From: Bacteroidota bacterium
GTDB lineage: Bacteria; Bacteroidota; Bacteroidia; B-17B0; Aurantibacillaceae
Direction of reading: 5' to 3'
DNA: 64,000 bases
NCBI GenBank assembly: GCA_016185125.1
Contig: JACPOC010000052.1
Coordinates: 1-64,000 of the forward strand
In this document: positions 26,202-35,616 of the stretch, piece by piece
How the letters are laid out: every line of letters begins with the position of its first letter
How positions within the stretch are numbered: position 1 is the first letter of the stretch
Made by a program: the position numbers and the translations under genes
The notes under the pieces: generated by a model
Seen by the model: only the letters and a program-made list of their open reading frames with translations
Database searches by the model: none
Told to the model about the DNA's origin: nothing

Positions 26202-27311
26202 TTACTCCAGTATCCATCCCACTAAGGTCAGCACATCTTCCGCATCCACTTTTTCCCAACCGGGTTTATTAACGTTGTACACACCTATACCTTGCTGGTA
26301 GCTTTCTTCGCCCATTACAATTTCTTTTACAAGAGCTACAATGTTATTCGCCGTTTTAAAATTCTTCGCCTGAAAATGATATTTGCCAATTTCCTTATCA
26401 TTTAATTTTACAAGATGTCCGTAACTGTTTGTTTTACATTCATAACTAAAACCGTTTGAAGGAAACGAAAATAACTGATCGGTAACTGTATTATTATTCA
26501 AATCAACCAAAATCTGCCTGCCGCCAAGCGTTATAACGGTTTGCTTGTTGTTTATCTTAGAAAAAGTTGCCGGTTGAACCTCGGGCTTAATAACTACCTT
26601 TCCTATCAAGCCATTTGCTTTTGAAACAACATTCAATTTATAAAAAGAAAGTTCGGTGTTTTCTTTATTAAAATAAGCGTATACCAAATTATCATTATCC
26701 AACCACCACAAAAGCGGCTCTGCGGTCTGGCTTTCCTTACTTCCTGTTTGGCCATAACCTGCATCTTTAACCAATTCTATTTTAGGCTTATTTGGCGGAT
26801 ACAAATTCAGTTTAAATGGCACCGATGTTCTGTCCAACTCCACATCCTGACCCTGTTTAGCCTTAAATACCAGATTCTTTACTTCGCCATAGGTATTGGT
26901 TTTAAAATTATAAACCGAATAAAACTTTCCTTTAAACGCATCATTCGTATAATAAATGGCACTATCGTTACTGCATCTAATTAAATTGGCTCTGCCATCA
27001 AAAAGCACTTTTTTATCTTTCAGATCTATAATATTACCAATGGCTGTTATCAGATAACGATCTTTGTATAAAGTAGAAGTTCCAAGATCAGTTCGAATAT
27101 AATCTTTTCCTTCTTTTTTTCCGTTCACTGAAAGAAGTTCGTCCCTCCCGGTAAAATGTCCGTTTAAGAAATGATAGCTGTATATTTTCTGTTTAAAATC
27201 CGATTTACCCGAAGGATCGACATGAACTACAATAAGACCTTGCTTCACATCTTGAGCTACACCATACAGGGCAAAAATAAAAAATATAAAACTAATGCGT
27301 TTGCGAAACAT
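26202..27311 (-). CDS. Exported protein of unknown function
   Basis: A 369-residue protein with signal peptide MFRKRISFIFFIFALYGVAQ. The mature part has alternating beta strands with regular DxxN/KxxxVY spacing (ATTRLDNDNLVYAYFNK-like segments around the middle) that suggests a beta-propeller, but no family is recognised. It starts three bases after the stop of the aminopeptidase gene and is clearly in the same operon, which is its only functional clue. Confidence 0.7.
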   Translation of the reverse strand: MFRKRISFIFFIFALYGVAQDVKQGLIVVHVDPSGKSDFKQKIYSYHFLNGHFTGRDELLSVNGKKEGKDYIRTDLGTSTLYKDRYLITAIGNIIDLKDKKVLFDGRANLIRCSNDSAIYYTNDAFKGKFYSVYNFKTNTYGEVKNLVFKAKQGQDVELDRTSVPFKLNLYPPNKPKIELVKDAGYGQTGSKESQTAEPLLWWLDNDNLVYAYFNKENTELSFYKLNVVSKANGLIGKVVIKPEVQPATFSKINNKQTVITLGGRQILVDLNNNTVTDQLFSFPSNGFSYECKTNSYGHLVKLNDKEIGKYHFQAKNFKTANNIVALVKEIVMGEESYQQGIGVYNVNKPGWEKVDAEDVLTLVGWILE

Positions 27312-27314
27312 ATT

Positions 27315-28739
27315 TTATTGGTTCTTAAAAAAATCGAAAAATAATCTTACCCCTACTCCTGTTGCTCCTTTTGGCCGGTAACCATCTTTAGCATTAATAA
27401 AAGCGGGGCCTGCAATATCTAAATGAAAATAAGGATAATCCGTAAACTTTTCAAGGAATTTTCCGGCTGTAATAGATCCTGCAAGTGGGCCCCCGATATT
27501 TTTCTGATCAGCTATATCGCTTTTCATTAAATCCGAAAAATCATCCCAGAAAGGAAATTCAGCTATACGTTCATGAACTTTAAAACTGCTTGCAATTAGT
27601 TTTTCTTTATGCTTAGCCGGCGCGGTACCCATTCCTACAATTCCGGAAGTACCTAAAGCGGCCATTGCCGAACCGGTTAATGTGGCAATGTCTATTGTTA
27701 ATTCCGGCTTATAACGTTTCGCGTAATGTAAAGCATCCGCCAGTATCATTCGTCCTTCGGCATCAGAGTTAAGCATTTCCACAGTGCTTCCATCCATCAT
27801 AGTAATAATATCTCCCGGAGCAAAAGCATTAAACCCCGGGCGGTTGTCGGTTGCAGGAACCAAAGCAATAACATGTACGTTTAATTTGGCTGAGGCAATA
27901 GCATACATAGCAGCACCTACCGCGGCTCCTCCGGCCATATCACATTTCATAGAATCCATGCTATTGGGCGTGGGCTTCAAACTTAAGCCTCCGGTATCAT
28001 AAACAACCCCTTTTCCAACCAATACAAAAGGATGTTTATTTTTAGCTTTTTTAGATTTGTATTCCATAACGGTAAACGTAGGTTCATCCACGCTTCCCGC
28101 ATTAACAGATAAAAGTCCGCCCATTTTTAATTCAGTGATTTTCTTTTTATTAAAAATCTCTACAGTAAACCCCGCTTCTTTTCCCATTTTTTTAAATGCG
28201 TTAGCAAGGTCTTCTGCATTTAAAATATTTACCGGCTCATTAACAAGATCACGCGCCATGCCGGTTGCTTTACACACAATATTTAACTCACTAACTTCTT
28301 TTTGCAAAACATCTGAAGAAACAATGGTAATTGATTTTAAAGTGTGGGCGTTTTTATGAGAAGGCTTATGCTTGATAAATTCGTAGTTAGCGAGCGCGGC
28401 ACCTTCGGCAAGGGCTAAAGACAAAGAGGAAGATTTAGTTTGATTGTAAATGCAAATCTCTTCGGCTTTATGAACATTTAATTCTTGAGCTGTTGTGGCG
28501 CCAAACCTACGGCATTGTTCTAAGAGTTTATTAATTTCTTTTTTTTGATCTACAATTAATATGGAAATATATCGGCCAATATAATTATACGTTAGGCTCT
28601 TTTTATCCGCCTTTTTAAGCTCTGAGGCAAAGTAATCATTTACCTTATCAGGCAAACCAAGTTCATTATTAAATTTAGAAGTGATAACAACTGTATGGGT
28701 AGCAGATGAAACTTTATTTTTAAGAAGAATTTCTATCAT
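27315..28739 (-). CDS. pepA: Leucyl aminopeptidase, family M17
   Basis: A 474-residue dizinc exopeptidase that removes N-terminal residues from peptides. The catalytic domain has VLVGKGVVYDTGGLSLKPT (metal ligand Lys and Asp), MDSMKCDMAGGAAVGAAM, and MLNSDAEGRMILADAL, which is the M17 signature NTDAEGR with Ser for Thr. The C-terminal bicarbonate-binding Arg lies in AEGRM. There is no signal peptide. The N-terminal ~160 residues form the non-catalytic macrodomain-like part. Operon with 26202-27311. Confidence 0.93.
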   Translation of the reverse strand: MIEILLKNKVSSATHTVVITSKFNNELGLPDKVNDYFASELKKADKKSLTYNYIGRYISILIVDQKKEINKLLEQCRRFGATTAQELNVHKAEEICIYNQTKSSSLSLALAEGAALANYEFIKHKPSHKNAHTLKSITIVSSDVLQKEVSELNIVCKATGMARDLVNEPVNILNAEDLANAFKKMGKEAGFTVEIFNKKKITELKMGGLLSVNAGSVDEPTFTVMEYKSKKAKNKHPFVLVGKGVVYDTGGLSLKPTPNSMDSMKCDMAGGAAVGAAMYAIASAKLNVHVIALVPATDNRPGFNAFAPGDIITMMDGSTVEMLNSDAEGRMILADALHYAKRYKPELTIDIATLTGSAMAALGTSGIVGMGTAPAKHKEKLIASSFKVHERIAEFPFWDDFSDLMKSDIADQKNIGGPLAGSITAGKFLEKFTDYPYFHLDIAGPAFINAKDGYRPKGATGVGVRLFFDFFKNQ

Positions 28740-28856
28740 AATAGATTTTTGATGAACTACGAATATACAAATTCATTCCGCAATTAAAAATGAAGTCGCA
28801 AAAAGCAAACATCTGTTAAAATAGGTTTATTTCAGATGATTGGCACAAGGTTTTTA

Positions 28857-28864
28857 TACCTTTA
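28857..28864 (+). promoter_or_regulatory. -7-like box TACCTTTA before the second TPR/PD40 gene
   Basis: TACCTTTA matches TAnnTTTG except for the last base and lies four bases before the ATG at 28869. If it is used, the alternative in-frame ATG at 28836 is excluded because it would be upstream of the transcript start. Confidence 0.4.
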
Positions 28865-28868
28865 TATA

Positions 28869-30917
28869 ATGCTTAAATCTAAAAATTTTATCATATTTTC
28901 TACAGTGTTAATACTGTTTTGTTCATTTAAGCCGGTGGATAAGCTTTTACGCAAAGCCGCGCGCCAAACAGAGAAGGGAAATATTCAATCTGCTAAAACC
29001 TATTATTTAAAGGCTATACAGGAAGAACCTGATAATTACAAGGCTAATTTAGGTTTGGGTTTGCTCTTGAGTGAATTATTGGACAATTATAACGGTGCCC
29101 TGCCCTATCTTGAAAAGGCTTATCAGCATTCTGAAAAAGATACATTAGGAGACTTATTATACGCATTGGGTAAAAGTTACCACAATGTTGGTGAATATGA
29201 AAAAGCTATATCTTTTTACGATCGTTTAGAAGGTTTTATTGATTACGAAGGTGAAATTGAATTTGATAAAGATGTTAAGAAACGAAAATCCGACTGCTTG
29301 TATGGCATTGCGCACCGTAATGCTCAAAACGCCGATAAATGGTATATTGTAAATGCGGGTAAAAATATTAATAGCGATATGCCGGAATATGTGCCCGTAT
29401 TAACGCCTCAAAACGAACTCATTTTTACTTCCCGCAGAAAAGATGATGCTAAAGAACAAGTGAGTTATTTGGATGGAAAATATTTTGAAAGCATGTATAT
29501 TTCAAAATTAGATTATTCGGGCTTTCAACCTGCACGAAGATACACCTTACCTGATCAGTTAAAATCAAAATATTTACGCAGCCACGAATCAGTAGTTTCT
29601 ATGAGTGCCGATGGTGCCAAACTTTTTACTTTTCGCAATAACAAAATCTTTGAAATTAATATGGATCAGCGGCAATCGCAGCAACCAAAAAAATTATTAA
29701 AAACCATCAATTTCGATTATTATCAGAATCATGCTTTTCTTACAAAAGACGGTAACACTTTATATTTTACAAGCGAAGCAGATGGAGGTTTAGGAGGAAT
29801 TGATATTTATAAATCAACAAAGGTAAAGGACGGCGAATGGACCAAGCCTGAGAATATAGGTGAGCCAATTAACACCCCCTACGATGAGGATGCGCCCTTT
29901 GTAACTGAAGATGGGAAAACTATGTATTTTGCCAGCACCGGCCACGAAGGTTATGGCAATTTTGATATTTACAAAAGTGAATTAGTGGGCGGAAAATGGA
30001 GTCCTCCCGTTAACATGGGCGCTCCTGTAAATTCTCCTGCTCATGATATTTTTATGGTTCAGGATAGCAAAGGTAGTTCAGGTTATTTTTCTTCGGGACG
30101 GGTTGGGGGTTATGGAGATATGGATATTTACAAGATCATCTATCTGGATAATTTTGATAAGGAATGCCCGTCCGGTAAACCTTATAACGTAACGCTGAAT
30201 ATTATCGACGGCAGTACGGAAGATTTTGCGAATGCTATAGAAGTAGTGGTACCAAAAGATTATAAAATTTTGGCTTATGAATGGAAAGTAAACGGTGAAG
30301 TGATAGAAAGCCCGCGCCCTTCTTTATCTTATGATTATAAAAAGCCAGGAACTTATACCGTTACTTCAAAAGTTGTAGCTTACTGCGATACTTGTTTAAC
30401 CCCAATTATTGCCTGTAATACCATTGAAAATAGATTTAATAAAGGTAAAATTGACAGTACATTGGCCTCAAATAATTCAACAGATAGTGTGATGAAAAAT
30501 ATAAGCACTGCGGATGTTGCTGCTCTAAAAGGGCTGTTGAGCGATAATGATTTAAAATCGGTTGGGTTTAACATGAATCCAATTTTATTTAATTTTAATA
30601 AAAGTGATTTAAGGGAAGATGCCATAGTGATAGTGCAAAAAAACTCTGAAATTCTAAAAAAATACCCCACACTTAAAGTAGAAATTATTGGTTATACCGA
30701 CTCAAGAGGTTCGCAAAGTTATAACGAGGCGCTTTCTAAAAGACGCGCCAACAGTGTTAAAAAATACTTGAAAGAACAGGGAGTAAAAATGTCGCAGGTT
30801 AAATTCTCCATAGGAAAAGGTATAAAAGAACCTGCTGTTGATTGTAAAGGAAAAGATTGTGATGAGAATGCGCATCAGCAAAATCGTCGGGTAATTTTTC
30901 AGGTTTACGGTAAATAA
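28869..30917 (+). CDS. TPR/PD40 envelope protein with PKD-like and OmpA domains
   Basis: A 682-residue exported protein, second of three TPR/PD40 proteins in the window. The signal peptide is MLKSKNFIIFSTVLILFCSF. TPR helices cover about residues 25-150 and a PD40 propeller about 160-420 (LYFTSEADGGLGGIDIYKST, MYFASTGHEGYGNFDIYKSE). A PKD-like domain follows at about 432-520 (ILAYEWKVNGE, GTYTVTSKVV) in place of the CRD of 4055-6121, and an OmpA peptidoglycan-binding domain at about 568-680 (IIGYTDSRGSQSYNEALSKR, NRRVIF). It is probably anchored to peptidoglycan at the outer membrane. A relation to T9SS or gliding machinery is possible but not shown. Confidence 0.8.
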   Translation: MLKSKNFIIFSTVLILFCSFKPVDKLLRKAARQTEKGNIQSAKTYYLKAIQEEPDNYKANLGLGLLLSELLDNYNGALPYLEKAYQHSEKDTLGDLLYALGKSYHNVGEYEKAISFYDRLEGFIDYEGEIEFDKDVKKRKSDCLYGIAHRNAQNADKWYIVNAGKNINSDMPEYVPVLTPQNELIFTSRRKDDAKEQVSYLDGKYFESMYISKLDYSGFQPARRYTLPDQLKSKYLRSHESVVSMSADGAKLFTFRNNKIFEINMDQRQSQQPKKLLKTINFDYYQNHAFLTKDGNTLYFTSEADGGLGGIDIYKSTKVKDGEWTKPENIGEPINTPYDEDAPFVTEDGKTMYFASTGHEGYGNFDIYKSELVGGKWSPPVNMGAPVNSPAHDIFMVQDSKGSSGYFSSGRVGGYGDMDIYKIIYLDNFDKECPSGKPYNVTLNIIDGSTEDFANAIEVVVPKDYKILAYEWKVNGEVIESPRPSLSYDYKKPGTYTVTSKVVAYCDTCLTPIIACNTIENRFNKGKIDSTLASNNSTDSVMKNISTADVAALKGLLSDNDLKSVGFNMNPILFNFNKSDLREDAIVIVQKNSEILKKYPTLKVEIIGYTDSRGSQSYNEALSKRRANSVKKYLKEQGVKMSQVKFSIGKGIKEPAVDCKGKDCDENAHQQNRRVIFQVYGK

Positions 30918-30953
30918 TATAAGGTTCTCTAAAAAAAATTACATTTATCATTA

Positions 30954-31009
30954 AGTCGAGCCTCAAAAAATATTTTAATTAAACCTATAATATCATTTGA
31001 AGCTCGACT
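30954..31009. repeat. Imperfect inverted repeat between convergent genes
   Basis: AGTCGAGC at 30954-30961 and its complement GCTCGACT at 31002-31009 form perfect outer arms, and the next bases inwards (TCAAA, then ATATT) also pair with a few mismatches. This gives a long imperfect stem between the OmpA gene and the TonB receptor gene, which converge. A bidirectional terminator fits the position, although no T run follows directly. Confidence 0.5.
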
Positions 31010-31041
31010 AATTATTCTTATCTTTCTAAATACGAATAATT

Positions 31042-33486
31042 CTAAAACTTATATCTTAAACTAACAATAAAATTTCTTCCGGGTGCATTCATTCCGCTTG
31101 CAAAAGCGCGATAACGAATATCGGTAATATTTTCGCAGGAAGCATTTATCCTCAGGCTTTTTGTAATATTATATCCTGCCCTTATATTTACGGTAAACCA
31201 TGCAGGCATACCATTCACAGTAGCATAAGCCAAATTATCTTCGCCACTTGGACTATAATCCGAAAGAGATTTTTTACCATTATACCTTACAAAAAATTCC
31301 ACATCCGTGTTTTTATTTTTATAAAGCACACTGCTTTGCCCGTAAACCGGAGGAATATGATCCAGAGGAACAACGGTATCTTTCTTTACATCAGCGTATC
31401 TTCCATAAGTATAGTTTAGCGTGCTTTTAAAAGAAATATTATCATTAAAATCGAATTGACAACCTGTGCTAAAACCATATAAATATGCCCGGTCGGTATT
31501 TTGCATAGCTTGAACTTTTAATTTACTTCCATTGTAAGCAATAGAATCCTGTCCGTTAAACTTAAAGTCGCGGAGAGTTAAATAATTATTAACGATGGTA
31601 TAAAACACATTGATATCAAATTTAAAACGATTGTTTGAAATTTTACTTAAACCCATCTCAAAATTATAAGCATACTCAGGTTTAATTGTTGGGTTAGCCA
31701 CAATAAGAATTGGCCCTGATTCAAAAAGCTTGCTCATGTCATCAACATTTGGTGTTCTAAATCCTGTATTGGCAAGCAACGAAAATTTATAATCGTTTTC
31801 CGCTTTCCAGGTAAAGCCCAAGCTTCCTGTAAGGGCATTACTTTTTTGAGTAACCGTTGTAAATGGAAATTTAAAGGGTAATGTATCCGTAAAATTAGAT
31901 CTTACATTTGTGGAAGTAAATCTAACGCCTTGATTGATTACAAAATTTTTATCAACTTCAAAAGCGTGCGATAAATAAGCAGCATAAGTATTCATAGTGC
32001 TAGAAGGGGCATAGCGCGTATCTGCCCTAAAAGTGCTGTCCTTTTTTATATCTAATGTTTTGGCGGTTGACTTTACATCATTGGCCGTAATTTCAGCACC
32101 GTATCTTAATTCGTGCTTTTCCATTATTTTTTTTGTAATATCTAAATTAATTGACATTACACTAACGTCCTCCATCTGTGTAACTCTGTTATTATTTTTA
32201 AACTTGCGCGCAATACGATCCTGATCAATTTTTTGATATGCCGCCGTAATTTTCATATTATCACTAAATGCAGTTTTAGCGTCATAATTTAGACTATAAG
32301 CGGCAAGCATTCTATTCTGAGTGTATTGGTTTTCAGCCCATTTTAAATTAGTTCCTGAAAAATCATTGGCCAGCCTGTCGAAGCGCGGCAACTGCGGCGT
32401 TAAGTTAAGTTGAAAGTTAAGGTTATGGGTAAGATGTTTACCGGTAAGTAAACTAAAACGTTGCATAATATCCGTTTGCTTGTATCCCGAACCAACTAAT
32501 AGGTTATTATCTTTATTCAACATCATGCTGTCGGTTTGCAGGCCGGTGCCAACATAAACAGGATTAGCGGTTGTTCCGGTGTTTATTATTTGCTCTCTTC
32601 TTTCAGAATAATACGTCCTGTCCCATTTATTAGTATAACCATTTAGTTTGGTAGTTCCGCTTTTGGTATCTCCAAATTGCGAATAAGTAATGTTAGTGAA
32701 TGAAGCAAATTTTTTCCATCCCAGATTAAAGTCCAGGTGGCCGGTTGCTTCATTATTTACACTCGCGTAACGCGTCATAGTATTTACCTTTACAAGCATT
32801 TTATCATCAGCACTAAATTGTGCGTTCTTGGTATAAAAATGCATTACCCCACCTAAGGCATCACTTCCATAAATAGTGGAGGATGGCCCGAAAATAATTT
32901 CCGCACGGTCAAGCATCTGAGCATCCAGTGTCATAATATCCTGTAAATGCCCTGAGCGGTATATAGCGTTATTCATCCGCACGCCGTCTACCACTATCAA
33001 AACACGACTCGCTTCAAAGCCGCGCAGATTGGGACTTCCGCCACCGGCCTGACTTTTTTGCAAAGTAATATTGCCGGTATTGGCCAATACATCTCCGGTA
33101 TTTGGCTGATTCCCAAATTCAATATCCTTCTGTTTAATTATTTCTATTTGGTAGGGAACATCGCTCTTTTTTTCTTCGCTTCGGTTGGCCGAAAAAACAA
33201 CTTCATCAAGAATAACAGATTTTGAAGTGAGGTTAATTTCGGTATCTCCGGAAACATTTAAAGTAAAAGTTGTATAGGAGGGGTGATAAATGGTAATGAT
33301 TCCGTTTTTATCAAGTTCATTTAAAGAAGCTGCACCTTTGTTATCGGTTAAAATTGTTTTGTTGGCCTGATCGGAGATTAAAACGCCGGGAATGGATTCA
33401 CGAGTTGAATTATCGCGAACTGTTATAGTTTGAGCACTCGCAAGTCCGCACACAAATAGTGCGGCAATAAAAATTTGATTTTTCAT
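31042..33486 (-). CDS. TonB-dependent receptor, haem or siderophore type
   Basis: An 814-residue outer-membrane transporter. Signal peptide MKNQIFIAALFVCGLASA; then a carboxypeptidase-regulatory-like domain (about residues 20-95). The plug domain (about 100-230) has GGGSPNLRGFEASRVLIVVD, VRMNNAIYRSGHLQDIMTLD and GPSSTIYGSDALGGVMHFY. A 22-strand barrel follows to the C-terminal aromatic residue (FIVSLRYKF). The plug sequence and the ending ASGMNAPGRNF resemble receptors annotated for haem or haemoglobin and some siderophores; the ligand cannot be read out. The two small genes upstream (33547 and 34265) lie on the same strand but are separated by a terminator. Confidence 0.88.
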   Translation of the reverse strand: MKNQIFIAALFVCGLASAQTITVRDNSTRESIPGVLISDQANKTILTDNKGAASLNELDKNGIITIYHPSYTTFTLNVSGDTEINLTSKSVILDEVVFSANRSEEKKSDVPYQIEIIKQKDIEFGNQPNTGDVLANTGNITLQKSQAGGGSPNLRGFEASRVLIVVDGVRMNNAIYRSGHLQDIMTLDAQMLDRAEIIFGPSSTIYGSDALGGVMHFYTKNAQFSADDKMLVKVNTMTRYASVNNEATGHLDFNLGWKKFASFTNITYSQFGDTKSGTTKLNGYTNKWDRTYYSERREQIINTGTTANPVYVGTGLQTDSMMLNKDNNLLVGSGYKQTDIMQRFSLLTGKHLTHNLNFQLNLTPQLPRFDRLANDFSGTNLKWAENQYTQNRMLAAYSLNYDAKTAFSDNMKITAAYQKIDQDRIARKFKNNNRVTQMEDVSVMSINLDITKKIMEKHELRYGAEITANDVKSTAKTLDIKKDSTFRADTRYAPSSTMNTYAAYLSHAFEVDKNFVINQGVRFTSTNVRSNFTDTLPFKFPFTTVTQKSNALTGSLGFTWKAENDYKFSLLANTGFRTPNVDDMSKLFESGPILIVANPTIKPEYAYNFEMGLSKISNNRFKFDINVFYTIVNNYLTLRDFKFNGQDSIAYNGSKLKVQAMQNTDRAYLYGFSTGCQFDFNDNISFKSTLNYTYGRYADVKKDTVVPLDHIPPVYGQSSVLYKNKNTDVEFFVRYNGKKSLSDYSPSGEDNLAYATVNGMPAWFTVNIRAGYNITKSLRINASCENITDIRYRAFASGMNAPGRNFIVSLRYKF

Positions 33487-33546
33487 TTTAATAATTTTTT
33501 AAATAATAACGAATTTCATGCGTAAGGCACGAAAAGGATTTATAAA

Positions 33547-34026
33547 CTAAAATGAAAAGGTTTGGGGTGGCTTTAAAAGCTGAAGATTAAAATCTATTCC
33601 AAAATTAAGATAGCCGACGTTGTTTAGTAAACCGTTATTCTTTTTAAACCACTTAAATTCAAAATTACAAGTATTTATAAGATGTAAGCCGCACATTATT
33701 TTTACAAGTTGCACTAAAAAATTGTTTTGCAATTGTTTGCTGTTAAAATAAGACGCGAAGAGATTGTTTTCCTTCTCATCTTTTATAACATACAAAATAG
33801 TTTTATTGTTTTGTGAAACTACTTTAATGACTTCAAAAAAAACTTCATTAATCGCAATTTCTTTATTGTTTTCATGCCATTCTACACCTTTTTTATTTTT
33901 GTAAAGGTCAGCTGTATTAATTTCAATTTCTTCCATATTTTTTGAGCCAATAGAAATCAGTTCTTGGCGGAAGTTTGTTTTTTGGCATTCAACGTACACT
34001 TTAAAAAAGCCATAATTAAATAGCAT
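33547..34026 (-). CDS. Conserved protein of unknown function
   Basis: A 159-residue protein. The conserved-looking part is IEINTADLYKNKKGVEWHEN and ILYVIKDEKENNLFASYF, which recall a group of small Bacteroidota proteins that have an N-terminal membrane helix, but here the N-terminus (MLFNYGFFKVYVECQKTNF) is only weakly hydrophobic. No motif. It lies 60 bases upstream of the TonB receptor start on the same strand, so it may be co-transcribed with the receptor. Alternative start: the internal ATG MEEIEINTAD. Confidence 0.55.
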   Translation of the reverse strand: MLFNYGFFKVYVECQKTNFRQELISIGSKNMEEIEINTADLYKNKKGVEWHENNKEIAINEVFFEVIKVVSQNNKTILYVIKDEKENNLFASYFNSKQLQNNFLVQLVKIMCGLHLINTCNFEFKWFKKNNGLLNNVGYLNFGIDFNLQLLKPPQTFSF

Positions 34027-34104
34027 TATAAAATACGCAGGTAAAATAAATAGGATAAGTATTTTTAATGAAGGTCTCAGGATTTAAATGTATGAAAATA
34101 TTTT

Positions 34105-34142
34105 AAAAAAAATCCCTTCCGGTCACACAAACGGAAGGGATT
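34105..34142 (-). terminator. Rho-independent terminator
   Basis: On the minus strand a perfect 11-base stem (AATCCCTTCCG with CGGAAGGGATT; 34111-34121 and 34132-34142) is followed by eight or more T. It ends the transcript of the gene at 34265-34675 and separates it from 33547-34026. Confidence 0.88.
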
Positions 34143-34264
34143 ATCACACAAACACTAGAGCCTGTTGAAAGTAATGTTAACCTTTCCATAACTCATACGC
34201 CGAGCTTACAAAAAAGGTTGGGCAGAAAATTCGTAAATATTGTAACTAATTGATTTACAATAAA

Positions 34265-34675
34265 TTACATTTTTTCTACAGAAACTATTGGGTTATTATT
34301 GATGCGAATAGTATTTAAGCCGGCCTTTTTAAACAAAGCCACAAACCATGCTTTATCCTTTGTATTTTTTAAGGAAATAGTTATCGCCTGATAATCACCA
34401 GTTAAGCGGCCTTCTGTTGCACTCTCAATATTTGAATCAGATTTTAGAATTTCAATTATTTTGTTGATTTCATCCTTAGAACCGGCTTTATAAACTTCAA
34501 ACATTACATTTGTGGATGTAGAAAAATATTTGTCAGGATTGGAAGCATCCGGGTGCTTGATGCAAATTGTTTTTGCAGGTATTTCACTATAAAAAGTGGT
34601 ATTTAAAATGGGATTTGCAACAGCCCTTGAGCCTGTGAGCAAACATAAAATTAAAAGAGTTTTAATGATTTTCAT
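34265..34675 (-). CDS. Small exported protein with possible HMA-like fold
   Basis: A 136-residue protein with signal peptide MKIIKTLLILCLLTGSRAVA. The mature part (VMFEVYKAGSKDEINKIIEI, SNIESATEGRLTGDYQAITI, WFVALFKKAGLNTIRINNN) has the strand-helix-strand-strand-helix-strand order of a ferredoxin or heavy-metal-associated fold, but there is no CxxC metal site. A role in sensing or binding is guesswork. A terminator follows it. Confidence 0.65.
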   Translation of the reverse strand: MKIIKTLLILCLLTGSRAVANPILNTTFYSEIPAKTICIKHPDASNPDKYFSTSTNVMFEVYKAGSKDEINKIIEILKSDSNIESATEGRLTGDYQAITISLKNTKDKAWFVALFKKAGLNTIRINNNPIVSVEKM

Positions 34676-34738
34676 TTTATTGATTTTTAATAAAATTAAT
34701 TGTTACCCAAATTTATTCAAAAATAGTGTTAAACGCAA

Positions 34739-35191
34739 CTATTTCCGTTTTCTTATAAAAAAGTTTTTTAATAATTGTTTGCTGTCGTGTGCCAAAACTC
34801 CTTGTATGACCTGTGTTTTTGGGTGAAGTATGTTTGTATCTAAAAGAGTAAATCCTTTTTTTTCGTCGGCCGCGCCAAAAACAATGGTGCCTATCTGGCT
34901 CCAGGCCAATGCTCCGGCGCACATCACGCAAGGTTCAAGGGTAACATACAAAATACAATCCGGCAAATATTTTCCGCCAATGGCGTTGGCCGCGGAAGTA
35001 ATTGCCTGCATTTCGGCATGAGCCGTAACATCGGTAAGTCGCTCGGTTAAATTATGTGCACGGGCAATAATTTTATTGTTTGCTACAATTACAGCGCCAA
35101 CAGGAATTTCATCTTCTTCATCGGCCAAGCGGGCTTCTTTAAGCGCCTCGTTCATAAAAAATTCATGCGTATACAAGGGAGCTATTGACAC
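34739..35191 (-). CDS. tadA: tRNA-specific adenosine deaminase
   Basis: A 150-residue zinc enzyme that converts A34 to inosine in tRNA-Arg(ACG). DVTAHAEMQAI holds the zinc His58 and proton-shuttling Glu60, and YVTLEPCVMCAGALAWSQI the ligands Cys88 and Cys91. DEIPVGAVIVANNKIIARAH is also conserved. The start overlaps the end of 35182-35577 by 10 bases. Confidence 0.93.
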   Translation of the reverse strand: MSIAPLYTHEFFMNEALKEARLADEEDEIPVGAVIVANNKIIARAHNLTERLTDVTAHAEMQAITSAANAIGGKYLPDCILYVTLEPCVMCAGALAWSQIGTIVFGAADEKKGFTLLDTNILHPKTQVIQGVLAHDSKQLLKNFFIRKRK

Positions 35192-35577
35192 GTGCAGGAA
35201 TTTGTACCTATTATATTTAAATCATCTATTCTGGTAATAGTATCACAATCATACATCACTAAGTTATAATTGTAGGCCGAAGAAAAATCTTTTTTTGGCT
35301 GAATAAAATACTCGCCGCAAGGTTCTTTTCGAACGGAACTTAAATCATAATTAACTTCAAAATGCCTGAGTTCAATTTTTAATAATTGCTCGTTTTTCAT
35401 TAAACATTTTAATTTGCATTTAACTTTTTCTGATAGATCGAAGTGCTGAAAAACCAGTTCCTGCATTTTTTGTTGGTTTGGAGTAACGCAAGAACGTGTA
35501 CCAAACATGGCAAAAACAATCATCAAGCCCAACCCAAAACCAAAACCGTAAAATTTTAATCTTTTCAAAAAATTCAT
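35182..35577 (-). CDS. DUF4258-like membrane-anchored protein
   Basis: A 131-residue protein with a basic N-terminus (MNFLKRLKFYGFGFGLGLMI) forming a single membrane helix, then a Cys-containing short domain (CVTPNQQKMQELV and VKCKLKCLMKNEQLLKIELR) as in the DUF4258 proteins common in Bacteroidota. Function unknown. It is coupled to tadA by a 10-base overlap and is first in that unit. A -7 box (TATGTTTG, 35582-35589) sits four bases before the start. Confidence 0.7.
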   Translation of the reverse strand: MNFLKRLKFYGFGFGLGLMIVFAMFGTRSCVTPNQQKMQELVFQHFDLSEKVKCKLKCLMKNEQLLKIELRHFEVNYDLSSVRKEPCGEYFIQPKKDFSSAYNYNLVMYDCDTITRIDDLNIIGTNSCTCQ

Positions 35578-35581
35578 GCGG

Positions 35582-35589
35582 CAAACATA
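35582..35589 (-). promoter_or_regulatory. -7 box TATGTTTG before the tadA unit
   Basis: TATGTTTG on the minus strand is a perfect TAnnTTTG match and ends four bases before the ATG at 35577, so the transcript would be leaderless or nearly so. A TTG lies 23 bases further upstream, slightly outside the usual spacing. Confidence 0.5.
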
Positions 35590-35616
35590 CTAATTTAACC
35601 CTTAAAAGGCATCAAC

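Noticed and set aside
26116..26301. A 61-codon plus-strand frame near 26.2 kb
   Set aside because: It lies antisense to the end of the exported-protein gene 26202-27311 and has no supporting features.
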